Below are positions 24,457 through 38,213 of a stretch of 64,000 nucleotides of DNA, one piece after another. The position numbers and the translations under genes were made by a program. The stretch covers positions 11,033,052 to 11,097,051 of the forward strand of contig CM055098.1 in the NCBI GenBank assembly GCA_029204225.1, written 5' to 3'. This DNA is from Diphasiastrum complanatum (lineage: Eukaryota; Streptophyta; Lycopodiopsida; Lycopodiales; Lycopodiaceae). Under the pieces are notes generated by a model. That model was not told where the DNA came from. It saw only the letters and a list, made by a program, of their open reading frames with translations, and searched no databases. The stretch's first letter is position 1, and the number at the start of each line of letters is the position of its first letter.

Positions 24457-26017
24457 TTACAATACTAATGACTTGGAAATCAAGCCAAGGTTTGATCTAT
24501 GTTTTTCAAAGTCCTTCTTAGCTAGAGGCTTGGTGAGCAGATCTGCATAACAATTTGAAGTTGATACATGCTCAAGGAGAATCTCACCATCCATAACTTT
24601 TTCTCTTACATAGTGGTGTTCTACCTCTATGTGTTTACTTATTGCATGGAAGATTGGATTACTTGCAAGATATTGGGCCAAGATGCTATCACATTTGATG
24701 CAAGGTATTTCCTCCTCTTGAATGATCCCGAGCTCCACTAGTAGTCTTTTGATCCAAATGACTTCCTTTGTTGTGATAGTCAAATCCTTGTACTCGGCTT
24801 CACATGAGGATAAAGAGATAGTGTCTTGCTTCTTAGATTGCCAAGAGACAAGATTACCTCCTAAAAATATTGTGTAAGCACTTGTGGGCTTTCTATCTAC
24901 CTTATCACCTGCAAAATTATAATCTAAAAAGGCAATAAGACTTAGATCATGTCTTTTAAAACAAAGTCCATAGTCTTGAGTGGATGCAACATATCTTAAG
25001 ATCCTCTTTCCCTTTTTTCCAATCATGGATCTTTGCATTTTGCATGCTTTGACTAAGCTTGTGCACACTAAAACTAAGATCGGCCCTAGTGATAGTGAGC
25101 CATATTAAAGAGCCTATTAGACTTCTAAAAAGTGTGATGTCCTCAAAGTATGCTTCATCACAAGTTTTAGTGTCTTTAACCTTAGACTCCATAGGAGTAT
25201 CTATGCTTTTACAATATTGCATTTTAAACTTCTTCAGCATAGATCTTACATAACTTTCTTGAGAAATGAAAGCTAAGTCTTTAGATCCCTTAATCTCTAA
25301 TCCAAGTACATGATGTAAAAATCCAAGATCTTGCATTTTGAATTCCTTTCCTAAGGAGATCTTGGTACCAACAAGTAAATCCATGTTGCTTCCACGTAAT
25401 AGAATGTCATTTACATAAATAAGCAACATGATTATATCATTACCAACATATTTAAGATATAATGATGGATCATATGAACTAATCTTGAAACCAATAGAAA
25501 GAAGATAAGTGTTCAACCTCTCATACCAAGCCCTTGGAGCTTGTTTCAATCCATAAAGACTTTTCAAAAGTAAGCATACTTTTGATCCTTTGCCATTCAC
25601 AACAAAACCTGGAGGTTGATGCATATATATTTCTTCTTCTAAGTAACCATTCAAGAAAGCATTGGAAACATCAAGTTGAAGCATTTTCCAATCATAAAAG
25701 CAACAAATAGTGATGAGAATTCTAATGGTTACCATCTTTGCCATGGGAGCAAAGGTTTCTTCATAATCTATGCCTTTGATCTGGGCATAGCCTTTAGCAC
25801 AAAGCCTTGCTTTGAACTTATTTATTGATCCATCATTGTTGAGCTTGATTCTATAGATCCACTTGCATCCAATGACATGATTGTCATTAGGTGGATCTAC
25901 AAGTTGCCAAGTCTCATTTTGCATCAAAGCTTCATACTCGGCCTCCATAGCTTTGATCCACAATATCCAAGCAAAGATTAGCATTTTCATTTCCATCAAG
26001 CTTGAATAACCTTCCAA
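24457..26017 (-). pseudogene. Copia B1 RT-RNase H, inactivated
   Basis: Two overlapping frames. RT (26017-24956) has QLDVSNAFLNG and SLYGLKQAPRAWYE, but the palm motif reads LLIYVNDILLRG: YVDD has become YVND, losing a metal-binding Asp. RNase H (25068-24457) has FLDYNFAGDKVDRKPTS, where the intact B copy has LDSDFAGD, so the first catalytic Asp is also lost. A frameshift lies near 25000. The N-terminal 25-30 residues of the upper frame come from the deletion junction. Confidence 0.88.
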
Positions 26018-26289
26018 AATGAGAACATGATGCTATTATATCATCATCTTTTGTGATCATGCAAGTACCATCTTTAAAATCTACTTGTAGACCACCATCA
26101 TTGAGTTGGCCTACACTTATTAGATTTTTAGTCAAACTAGGAACATAGAGCACATCAATGAGATCAAGCTTATCTAGAGATATGCTTCCTATGCCTTCTA
26201 TCATGCATTCCTCATCATTTGTTGTATAGATACAACTTCTAGATCCTTTGTATGGTACAAGATTACAAAAAGAAATTTGTCTTGCAGTC

Positions 26290-27111
26290 AACTCGAAAGA
26301 TTTGCAAAATAGTTTCTTGTAGAAGCTCGTGGCTTTCTTGTTGAAGTTCGAAAGATTCGCGAACAAAATCTTGTCACAAAATTTTCTGTTTCTAGTTCAA
26401 GCCTCAGATGTCGCAAAATTGTTGCGAACAATTCGTGAAATCTTCTGGACTATTCTTCAAGCTCACCTGTCGCGAGACTATCTCGAACAATTCGTGAAAT
26501 ATTCTAGATTTCTTCTTCAAACTCAAGAATTGTCATCTGTTGTGAACAATTCACGACAGACGAAAATGTCGCGAAGAGACAAGTGCTGCGAACAATTCGC
26601 GAAACACGAAGCTGAGACAAAGAGACGAATTGTCGCGAATTATTCGCAAATAGATTTTAATCGAGCCTGGAAACAGAGTGTCTATTTGAATATCAACCAT
26701 CGTAAACGGTAGGATATCTACTCTAATAGTATTAAAAGGCCAAAAGACTTATAAATAAAAGGCCAAAAGACCTGTCCTATAGCAATATAAGTACATATGC
26801 ACTACTCGTTTTAACTCAGTCACTCAATCAAAGACACAACAGCGAGATAAGACAGCAAGAGATGTATATTCATGAATTAGATTCAGAGTTATAAAAATTC
26901 GTTTTTGATCAATAGTTTCTTATTGTCTAAATTGTCTTAAGTTGTCTCTTAATTTCACATATATTTTTCGCACGCATATTCAATCATAACAAATATTGTT
27001 CTATTGGCACATAGATTAGATAAAATCGTGATTGAAGACACTGATGTTAGTTTGATTTATTCAAACTTGCATTGTGTTCTTTGTGGAAGAATAATTACTA
27101 TTTTTCCTACA
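26290..27111 (+). repeat. Family A LTR, 5' end missing
   Basis: Collinear with the LTRs at 53651-54480 and 57840-58545 from ACTCGAAAGATT onward; about the first 65 bp are missing. It ends TTTTTCCTACA, as family A LTRs do, but no primer-binding site follows, so it is a solitary remnant. It has many copies of TTCGCGAA-like palindromes (26355-26650). Confidence 0.85.
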
Positions 27112-27476
27112 TTTAAATCAATTTTATATGGAAATAGCCTAAAATATATCATGAAAATTCTTGAGTTAGCCCAATGTCATGTGGTAAAAAATCAGCTAAC
27201 ATTTTGGCGACTTTTACCGAGGGTGTGGTCCCCACATAACGGACCCAAAGTAATCGAAATTTTTAGTTATAGTGAAACTCATATCCATAGTCAATAGGAA
27301 CAAAGTAATCATTTGTATGCTCAGTGACTTGTCGTTATGACAACTAGCTATGTATTCGGTGAGGGTACAATCTTATGGTGGCACTAGGATTTGCTCGACT
27401 TGATCCTCAGTCACTCATTTATGTCAGCTTTACATGCTTGTAACTGTCTGATAGGATGTCAGCCTAGCTAGATGGA
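27112..27476. other. Unassigned interval after the A LTR
   Basis: No gene was recognised. A phrase resembling 27481-27505 occurs at about 27370-27395 (CTTATGGTGGCACTAGGATT), suggesting an old local duplication. Confidence 0.5.
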
Positions 27477-27551
27477 GAATGTAAGTTTCATGGTGGCAGT
27501 AGAATTTCCTCAGTTTGAGCCATGACGCTCATGTGGTCCACTTGTGTGAAA
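27477..27551 (+). repeat. Short repeat shared with the F-box inverted-repeat arms
   Basis: Matches 60606-60683 (TGAGCCATGACGCTCATGTG here, TGAGCCATGTCGCTCATGTG there) up to GTGTGAAAGTCAT, where the two diverge. The right part also matches arm 1 in reverse near 9700-9745. Confidence 0.8.
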
Positions 27552-27760
27552 GTCATTCATATTGATGCGTTGACGATGTCGAACATACACTATGGTCTCG
27601 TATTTGTAACATGTATATGCCTTCAATTTTGCTAATTATACATATACATATTTCAATTTTCGGTGAGCCTTATCTTCGTGAACTATATTGAGGATCTATT
27701 TTTTCACTGTTTCAACGCAGGCACCGATGGTTATGAATCAGCACACCACAAAAATTGCGG
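27552..27760. repeat. Inverted copy of 1-209
   Basis: Reverse complement of the window start, with minor changes. It joins directly to the short repeat at 27477-27551. Confidence 0.85.
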
Positions 27761-29523
27761 GCGCGTTATGGTGTGCACTTCTCTCGCTCCCTTTTTTATC
27801 CAAATCTCTAGGCTCAATGAATGAGTTTTAGTAATTACGACTGGCTGTTTCGCAGAAATCAACAAGTAAGTTGCCCATGATATCGCCTTGTTTGCGCGTA
27901 GCAGACGAACGTCAAAAGGAAAACATAATTCACCCAGATTATGGAGGTCCGAATGATTCACCACCCGTTAGCGGCAATGCTGAGGGTTAGTATGGTTGTC
28001 TTACCAATTTGCTTTCTCTTTTACATGCACAAATATTTAGCCTGAGCTAAGTGCTTCTTTTGAGTTTTTAATTTAAAAAACGTCGATCTGATGACGTTGA
28101 ACGTAAATGACAACCCGACGATATATATATTTTAAATTATGAGCGCATCAAGTTATGTATTTTAATATCATTAAAACTTCAATACAAATTATGGATATCA
28201 TAGCGGCTGGTTCACATGTTTGTGGAAGCGGCAATGTAGACCCGTGTAGCCCAGAGGCTTAACATGACTTTCGAAACTCTAGTTAGGCGCAAACGCTCAT
28301 TTAGTTAGTTTACATAGAGGGCAAAAAGCTTCTCGATTTTTTTCAGCAATGGCTTTCTAACATAGACTAATGTTTTGCTCGTCCAGGTTTACGGTGAGGA
28401 TTCTCCATCGATTAAAAGGACGACGCCATCTTTTATTTGTCATAGTCTTCTCAGATGGGGAGTGCAGTCGGTCTTCATCTTTCTAGTGGATATATGTTGT
28501 TGAGGCCGTAGATCAATAAACATTTTCTGGTAGTTAGGTTGGTTGCTGGATCAGATGACATGGTAAACGGTTGGTAGTTAGGTAGGTAATATGATGATGT
28601 TTAGGCTGAGATATTAATGCGAGTAATAGGTGGTAGCAACATGATATCTAGAGGATAAATGAGTGATGTTCTGGCAGTTTGTGTAGCGAGATTGCATGTA
28701 CTGGTGATCTTCAGAATTCAGAAGGACAATCATGTACTGGTTTTTATTAAGTAATGTAGAAAGTTTTTAGTAATATTCTGCTGTACGCACTGATGAATCA
28801 TTATTGTTGATGGGTAGATCTTTTGGTTGCATCAATAGCTTAAGCATTGCATGCTTTAGCACTTAACAATATGTAGATGAAAATGGAATTACTAACTAAG
28901 CGAAAAACAAACTGTCGTTACTGCATTGAGTTTTTGAAGTGCTAGTTGTTTCCACTTTGTTTTTTAGAAAAGGTTTTGACATGCATTATACATGAAGATT
29001 TGCTAGAACAAGGACCATAATGTTTCAAACCCAGGACATACATTGAACTCACGGGCTTATATACTCACATTTGGAACGGTTGTTCAATTCATGGCGCCTT
29101 TAATTTTCTCTCCAATGTGAATAAGGAGTAATCTGTTTCCTTTTTTTTAATGTATACTTTCACATTCGCTCATCACATTGTGTCATCATGAATGTATCTT
29201 TCTTTTGCCTGGTTCATAATTCACAAACTGTGCAGTAATTTTCTAATATGAGACAAGGTTTGTAGTTCTTAATTTTGAATGATTAGGTACACTTTGATAG
29301 TTTATAAGCAAGCAATGAGAAATTATTATATAGTCATTTTGCCTTATGCATCTTCGATGACAATATAACATTTGAGAGACAATTTTTATTGATTCTCTTC
29401 TCAACATAGTTTGATCTTCTATGATTTTCTATGGGATCAAAAAATTATCATTAATTGATTATGGACTTGTTTTTAATTTTAATAATCTACTCTTAATGAC
29501 ATAAAGGAAGACTATGGTATGCG
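27761..29523. other. Unassigned interval, one dispersed repeat inside
   Basis: AT-rich with no recognisable gene. Bases 28395-28516 match 45093-45222 (ATTCTCCATCGATTAAAAGG and GGGGAGTGCAGTCGGTCTTC regions). A short frame at about 27902-27985 (minimal coding look, HPDYGGPNDSPPVSGNAEG) is noted but not called. Confidence 0.6.
28395..28516 (+). repeat. Dispersed repeat G, copy 1
   Basis: About 120 bp, direct copy at 45093-45222, with about 10 changes by eye. Confidence 0.8.
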
Positions 29524-31615
<2,092 letters not shown>

Positions 31616-31654
31616 TTAATAAATAACAACTTACCATGAAACAAGCATAGAGAA

Positions 31655-34335
31655 GGTTCAAACTATTTGAATTGGAAATTAAAGACATCACTCATATTGA
31701 AGGGCGAAGGTCTTTGGCAATGGGTAGAACCAATAGAGGAGAAGCCAATAGCTACTCCTAGCAAAGAACTTCGAGAATCGAGTTTGAGAAATGACAAAGC
31801 TATAGCAATTACTACCTCTTCAGTGCATGACAATATAATGCTAGACCTTACATCAATTTCAAACACAAAAGATTTATAGAAAGAATTGGAAACCAAGAAT
31901 GAGACTCGATCTCATAATCAAATCATGTTCTTGGAAGACCAAGTAACTTACCTACAATGAGACGGCAAAGACCTGAACACATTCGTACAAAAGATAAAAG
32001 ACCTGTTTATTTCCTTGCATAATTCTAGCACTGAAAACGCAATTTCAAAGAAAAAACAGCTTAGTTAATTTTCTTCGAGCCCTACCCAGGTCATTCCACA
32101 CAACTCGAATCTCATTGGCGAAAGATGCGACAATGACACTTCAAAAGGCAATAGACGGAGTTAAAGAGGAAGTAGAAGCTCGTGAATGTTATGATGACAA
32201 TGGTGATTCCGAAAATGCTCTATTTCCTCCGAAGAATAAATCTTCTAAGAAGTCTAAGTTTAAGAGAGAGTCGTAAAAAAAAAACGAGTCTAAGACAAAT
32301 GATCGACAATCTAGAAAACAACAAAAAAATTCTGGTGATTAGAAGATCTGCAACAGATGCAAAAAATCAAGTCACAAGGAAGATAAGTGTTGGTTAAACC
32401 CAAAGATTGAATGCATTCATTGTTATAAATGGGGTCATGCAGCAGTAGATTGCTATCAGAATCCCAGAAACAAGAAGGGACAGAATTGAAGCAAATCTTC
32501 AGATCCAAACTATTTCGAAAACAAAGCAGAATGGTCCTGAGTAGCAGAAGGCAGGACAACAAAGAACTCAGCAGCTTATATTAGTGATGATCTATGTTGT
32601 TCAACTAATATCAAAACTCAAAAAGTAGTAGTTGATTCAAGATCAACCTCACATTTTGTTTCCTCGAAACAAATATTGGCTAAGTACAAGAAGACAAACT
32701 ATTTGAGATTCATTATACTTGGAGACGGTTCTAAGCACGTGCTTGATGACACTAGTGTACTATGGCTGGACATGAATCAGGATGACAAGAAACTGGAGGA
32801 AGTTCTCTATGTCCCTACTCTTGACAAAGATCTTCTATTCGTAACTAAGATAGTTGATACAGGCATGTCAATAACCGTCACAAAGAACTGTTGTAAATTG
32901 TTCGAGGAAGATTCTAATAGCCTAGTTGCTAACAGAGAAGAAAATTTGTATCACTTGAATATTTGAACTCGAATCGAACAAGAGAATCAAACTCAAGAAT
33001 CGATAGATATATTGTGGCACAAGTTCAGAAGAATAAATCTTCTAAGAGGTCTAAGTTTAAGAGGGAGTCGTCTAAAAAAGTGAGTCTAAAAAAAATGATC
33101 AACAATATAAAAAACAACAAAAAAATTCTGGTGATAAGAAGATCTGCAACAGATGCAAAAGATCAGGTCACACAGAAGATAAATGTTGGTTAAACCCAAA
33201 GATTCAATGAAATCATTGTCATAAACTGGGTCATGCAGCAGTAGGCTGTTATCAGAATCATAGAAACAAGGAGCAGAATCGAAACGAATCTTCAAATTCA
33301 AACTATGTCGAAGACAAAGCAGAATGCTCCAGAGAAGTAGAAGGTTGTTGCAGGACAACAAAAAACTCAATAGCTTATGTTAGTGTTGGTCTATGTTGTT
33401 CATCTAATTCCAAAACTCAAGAAGTAGTACTTGATTCATAAGCCACCTCACATTTTGTTTCCTCGAAACAAATATTGGCTAAGTACAAGAAGACAAACTA
33501 TTCGAGATTCATTATGAACAAGCGAATCAAACTCAAGAATCGATAGATATACTGTGGCACAAGAGGCTATGTCACATGAACATGGAAGCCTTGTACCACG
33601 CCAACAAAACTTAGAGAATTGAAGGAGTCGAAATCAAAATTAGAGATATTCGAACTACCTACGAATCATGTGTTAAAGGCAAAATGACACGATAGTTCTC
33701 TATGTCCCTACTCTTGACAACGATCTTCTATCCGTAGCTAAGATAGTCGATACAAGCATGTTAGTAACCTTCACAAAGAACTCTTGTAAACTATTCGAGG
33801 AAGATTCTGATAACCTAGTTGCTAAAGGCAAAAGAGAAGAAAATTTGTATCACTTGAATATTCAAACTCAAATCGAACAAGCGAATCAAACTCAAGAATC
33901 GGCAAATATACTGTGGCACAAGAGGCTATGTCACAATGAACATGGAAGGCTTGTACCAGGCCAACAAAACTTAGAGAATTGAAGGAGTCAAAATCAAAAT
34001 TGAGAACACCTTTCAGTAAGGATGTTTATAAAGCAACTAAGGTACCTGAAACTGTACATTCAGATATTTGTGAACCATTTCGGAGTATTGTCATTGGGTG
34101 ATGAAAAGTACTTCATTGTGTTTATTAATTACCTCACCAAGTTCATTGTGGTATACTTTATATGTACAAAATCTGAAGCTTTCGAGAAATTCGTTGAGCA
34201 TACGAATTGGGCTGAGAAGCAAACAGGCAATAAGTTGAAGCAGATTCGCACAGATTGTGGAGGTAGTACATTTCCAAGGAATTCAAGGCTTATTGTGAAG
34301 AAACACTTTGTTTCTAATGCCAAAGCTTTGCTAGC
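31655..34335 (+). pseudogene. Copia family A, copy A2: scrambled gag-protease-integrase
   Basis: Begins in gag (GSNYLIWKLK-like, about 31655) and runs through knuckles (32350-32460) and protease (DSRSTSHFVSS, G to R) to LWHK at about 33018. It then jumps back to the basic linker before the knuckles (33030) and repeats knuckle-protease to 33512. It jumps forward to GAG-pre-integrase (33515-33690), back again to the protease tail (33693-33990), and finally enters integrase (34000-34330: HSDIC- and DCGG-like motifs). The gag-integrase order is therefore partly repeated two to three times. Many stops. It ends at the point of integrase where other copies also end. Confidence 0.82.
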
Positions 34336-35444
34336 TTTCAATTCTGAACCTTTGACAAAAGGTGACATGACACAACACGAGACGACACGAAATTAGTCAT
34401 GATCCACAAACAACCAAGAACATCAGCCAAGTACAAGGGGTACAAATAATTGATCTGATGTCATGACATCATAAGATATATTCTAGATCGTGGCTAATCT
34501 GCCACTCTTATAATTCACGATCAGTTGTAGATGTTTAATCTTTTCTAGTCTATAAGTTACACGACGCGACACAAAATTGCTCGCGAACTATATACTTTTT
34601 GTTTTGATGCTAATGTATCTCTAATGCTAGTAAGCAAGACAAGAAGTCAGAAGACGAAAAATATAGAATACCAGTCTGTTTGCGAGCAAGACAATTCTAA
34701 ATAGGATCTGTAGATTCACAATTCCCTAGTAAGCGAGACACGAATTCCTGAGAGAACTATATTTATCTCACGCCAACACACTACGTGAATCTATCATGCA
34801 GTGCTTGACGAATCGAAAAAAAAAAATCAATAGATGACATTGTAGCTATTGTGCACATTATTAATCTATATGATTGTATGATCTTGTCTGATTCACTTGC
34901 TCATTTTAATTTTGCACTCAGATTTGATCTTGTTGAATGTTACATTAATTTGTTAACATAGATCAGAAGTGTCTGACTACTCTCTGAAGGATTGTAGGAG
35001 TGATATAGCTGGCAGTGACCAACGATCACACCTGAATTCTTGACGACTGATCATGTTCGTGAATCCTTTCGCATCACTTCGCTTCTCTTCGATTCATGCT
35101 CGAGAATCACTTAGGTTTCATCTTGTTTCGTTTCGTCCTGTCTCATTTCGTCTTGTCTCGTCTAGTTATAAAGCTTGATTGATCTTATAGCGAATTCTTT
35201 TGCTTCGTTTTGTTTCGTTTCACGATCTGTGTGCTTCCAGCATGAATCAATGTCAGAGCTCATTTAAGTTTCTCTTCACTTCACTTCATTTCATTTGTAT
35301 GTAGAATTCGTCTCGTTTCGTTTGGTTGTGTTATAGAGCCTGCTTGATCCAGCTCGAACAGAAATAATTCGAGTGTCGCAAATCGTTCGTAATTTAATTT
35401 TATCAGTTTGTCACCAGAGTGCATTTTTTAGTGCATTTTTTTAG
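34336..35444 (+). repeat. Family A' LTR-like region
   Basis: Matches the 3' part of the A' fragment at 4450-5029 and ends just before a primer-binding site at 35449-35460. It has many TTTCGTTTCGTC-type short repeats (35100-35350). Its start is unclear because integrase sequence passes into it without a visible boundary. Confidence 0.65.
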
Positions 35445-35445
35445 C

Positions 35446-36123
35446 ATCAGTGGTATCAGAGCCCACCTTGTCATAATCTGACATAGCCCAAAAGCTAACA
35501 GATCAAAGTGGCTAAAGCATTCAAACAATCAACCATCAACAAGTGTACATGAATTAAGAAGCAATGGCTTCAATTAGTAGCATACAATCCAAGATCTGTA
35601 TAGTTCTGGATTTGTTAGGATCTAACTTTCTAGCAATGAAAGTGAAGACCTCGTTGATACTAAAGGGTGAAGGTTTATTCCCCTGGGTGGATGGCAAAGA
35701 GAAGATGCCTACAACATCAGGCAAAGAGCTACGCAAATGGAGGGAGAAAAATGACAAGGCAGTAGCCTTGCTATCATCATCCATTGAGGATAGTCTCACA
35801 CTTGACTTGGCTACACTCTCCAAAGCAAAGGAGATGCGGGATACATTGCTCACGAGATTTCAAACGAAACATGCAGTCAAATAATGATGTTGGAAGATCA
35901 ACTGACAAAATCTATAGTGGGATGGAAAAGACCTCACTTCTTTTGTAAGGAAGATGAAGGATCTATTCTTATCACTACACAATTCTGGAGCAGAAAATGT
36001 AGTGTCAGCGGACAAGCAGCACACTTACCTATTGAGAGCCTTACCTAGATCTTTCCAGACAACCAGAACCCTACTCACAAAAGATCCTACAATGACCCTC
36101 GAAAGGACAATTGTCGAGATTCA
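35446..36123 (+). pseudogene. Family A' leader and gag fragment
   Basis: A primer-binding site TGGTATCAGAGC at 35449-35460 is followed by an ATG at 35564 and a 106-residue gag start (MASISSIQSKICIVLDLLGS ... DTLLTRFQTKHAVK), broken by a frameshift. Further gag follows to 36123 (LRALPRSFQTTRTLLTKD). It resembles the gag in the fragment at 2610. It is cut at 36123/36124 by repeat C copy 3. Confidence 0.8.
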
Positions 36124-36322
36124 TTGGGCTAAGTTGGCATCTGCATAATCTTTTACAGGTTCCCCCTCATCAACTTCAACATGAGTAGCATCTTGAATAA
36201 AAATATGTAGATTTCACTAAATTAAAAAAAACCATTGTTTAGATAGCTCTTTTCTCATCTCACACTAAATTTAAAAGTGATTCAGACTCATTTGAAATGG
36301 ATAGAATATATATAGTCAACAA

Positions 36323-36365
<43 letters not shown>

Positions 36366-36937
36366 GAATGCAAGATGTATAAGGCCCATGAGCCCTAACA
36401 AAAATCTCCTTGTATCCATTCTATATTGCCAAGAGCTCCACTACATCTTCGTGTCAACTATCCAAAAGGTTGATTTTGATTTAGCCTAGGTGTCTCATTT
36501 ATAGAGAGGATAGAAACTATTCCTCACTCTTCATGCACTAGAGTCTCCTGCACCGATGATTATTCTTTGATGGTTTGAAATAACAAAAAAGCCCATTAAA
36601 TGTGTACATACCTATTTGCAACCCATCATTGTTTCAATGTGTAGTCCATCATCAGTCTTCTATAGTTGTCTCAATTTAAATTAGCAGCTTATGCCTAAAC
36701 ATAAGTAAATTTGTCAAGTTGAAGCCTCACTCGTCTTGCTCAAGGCTTCAGATTGAAGTACGCACACTCAATAAAAATGTTTATGTATGACATCAAATAA
36801 ACTTTTTTGAATCAAAATGAAGATCAGCGTGAGCTCTTTGTAAATGAAAGCTTAAACAAAGTTTGTGTGCAAGTGGTTGGAGATACATATTCTAACTATC
36901 ATTGTTTGGAGAGAGAGAGATAGAGAGAGAGGGGGGG
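36124..36937 (+). repeat. Repeat C, copy 3 (partial)
   Basis: Equals 20506-21430 of copy 1. Its (CT)n tract is 36325-36364 and its purine tract 36909-36937, about 543 bp apart. It ends inside the purine tract (GGGGGGGGAGGAAAGG), directly joined to copia A3. Confidence 0.85.
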
Positions 36938-36944
36938 GAGGAAA

Positions 36945-37643
36945 GGTATGATCAAGATGTTTTTAATACAGGCATCAAATTTTGTGGTTTCTCTGACGAA
37001 CCTCAGACATTCAATGAAGCTATTGATGGACCAGATAAAGATTGCTGGATTTAGGCAATGGAGGGACAAAATGTCATCAATGTATAAGAACATCGTATGG
37101 ACACTTGCACCTATACCTGATGGCTAAAAACTAGTCAAATGCAAGTGGGTGAGATCAAAACAGGTCCTGATGGCGAAAACATCAAATACAAAGCAAGGTT
37201 GGTTGCTAAAGGATTTTCACAAAAGTATGAGATCGACTACATTGATACTTTTTCACCGGTAGTCAAACATACATCAATTCGCTTGTTATTTGCGTATGTA
37301 GTGGCTCTTGATTTGAGAATCCATATTGTGGATGAGAAGACTGCTTTTCTGCATGCAGAATTAGAAGAGGACATATTCATGGACCAACCACTTGGGTTTG
37401 TAAACCAAGAATATCCAGATACAGATGTCACATGATCAAAAACATTTATGGTCTGAAACAAGCAGCCAGACAATGGCATAGAAAAAAGGACGAAGCACTA
37501 CGTTCCTTCGGCTTCAAACCTATATTTGTTGAATCAAATGTCTATATCAAGCATGTGCAAAAGGAAATGATCATTCTAGCTGTCTTTGTTGATGACATGC
37601 TTATCTTCTCAAGGAGAGATAAGTTAATTTCAGATGTCAAAAG
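36945..37643 (+). pseudogene. Copia family A, copy A3, RT part
   Basis: Starts abruptly at the pre-RT segment and encodes the same RT as A1: 37139-37435 is the same at the protein level as 23380-23676, including the stop after NQEYPDTDVT. FVDDMLIFSRR is present at about 37590. It is interrupted after CAGATGTCAAAAG by the full copia B and resumes at 43471. Confidence 0.88.
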
Positions 37644-38191
37644 TGAGAACTTTTTCACACGTGTGAACCAGCTGCAAGTACAAGGATCAAGAAAATGAAT
37701 GTTTGCACACTAAACTAGCTTCTATTATCAAAAACAAAGAGATGGAAAACATTGGCAAGCTAGTTAGCAAGAAGGCAAGAGCATTCATCACAATCTAACT
37801 ATAGTTACACCTCCAATGGATCAAATGGAAGCTTTACTTGAAGAAGTGTTTTATTGAGGTACAAAGCCACCTTATTTATAATACAAGAGGACTTCTAGAA
37901 CTCGTGGAGAGAGAAAGCAACCTAGATGCCACATTGCCTCTACCTCTCTACTAGATGACAAAAAGAGAAATGGATAAGACTTGAGAATCTCTCTTTTTGA
38001 GAATCCTTGACCTACAAGAGTAGCCTCACATGATTCTTGATAGGTTCTAGACCTACACATCACTATGGAGACTAAAAATCTACCTCGACTCAACTTGGAA
38101 AGTTACTAGACTAGTCTACCTCAAGTTTGGACAAACCCCAAAACTTGAATCTCTAAGTTAAATATTAGTTTAATTTTACAATATTTTCACA
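37644..38191 (-). repeat. 3' LTR of copia B
   Basis: Ends TGAGAACTTTTT ... AATATTTTCACA on the plus strand. The minus strand has a TATA-like TTATAAATAAG near 37870. The polypurine tract lies just right of it (38192-38205). Confidence 0.95.
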
Positions 38192-38213
38192 CTCCTTAAA
38201 ATGAAAATAATAT

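Larger units (their letters stand above)
23885..26275 (-). mobile_element. Copia family B, copy B1, truncated and internally deleted
   Basis: Left LTR 23885-24431 (starts TGAAAC, one base shorter than the other B LTRs). Minus-strand RNase H and RT follow to about 25960. There the sequence jumps to the protease-side segment equivalent to 40884, so about 1.17 kb (RT N-terminus and all of integrase) is missing. It ends near 26275 against a family A LTR. The flanking A sequence is CAGATGTCAAAAG, the same site as the full B copy at 37644, so it is a duplicate of that nest and not an independent insertion. Confidence 0.88.

Noticed and set aside
27902-27985. Possible exon HPDYGGPNDSPPVSGNAEG
   Set aside because: Very short and no family recognised; the flanking splice-like signals are common by chance.
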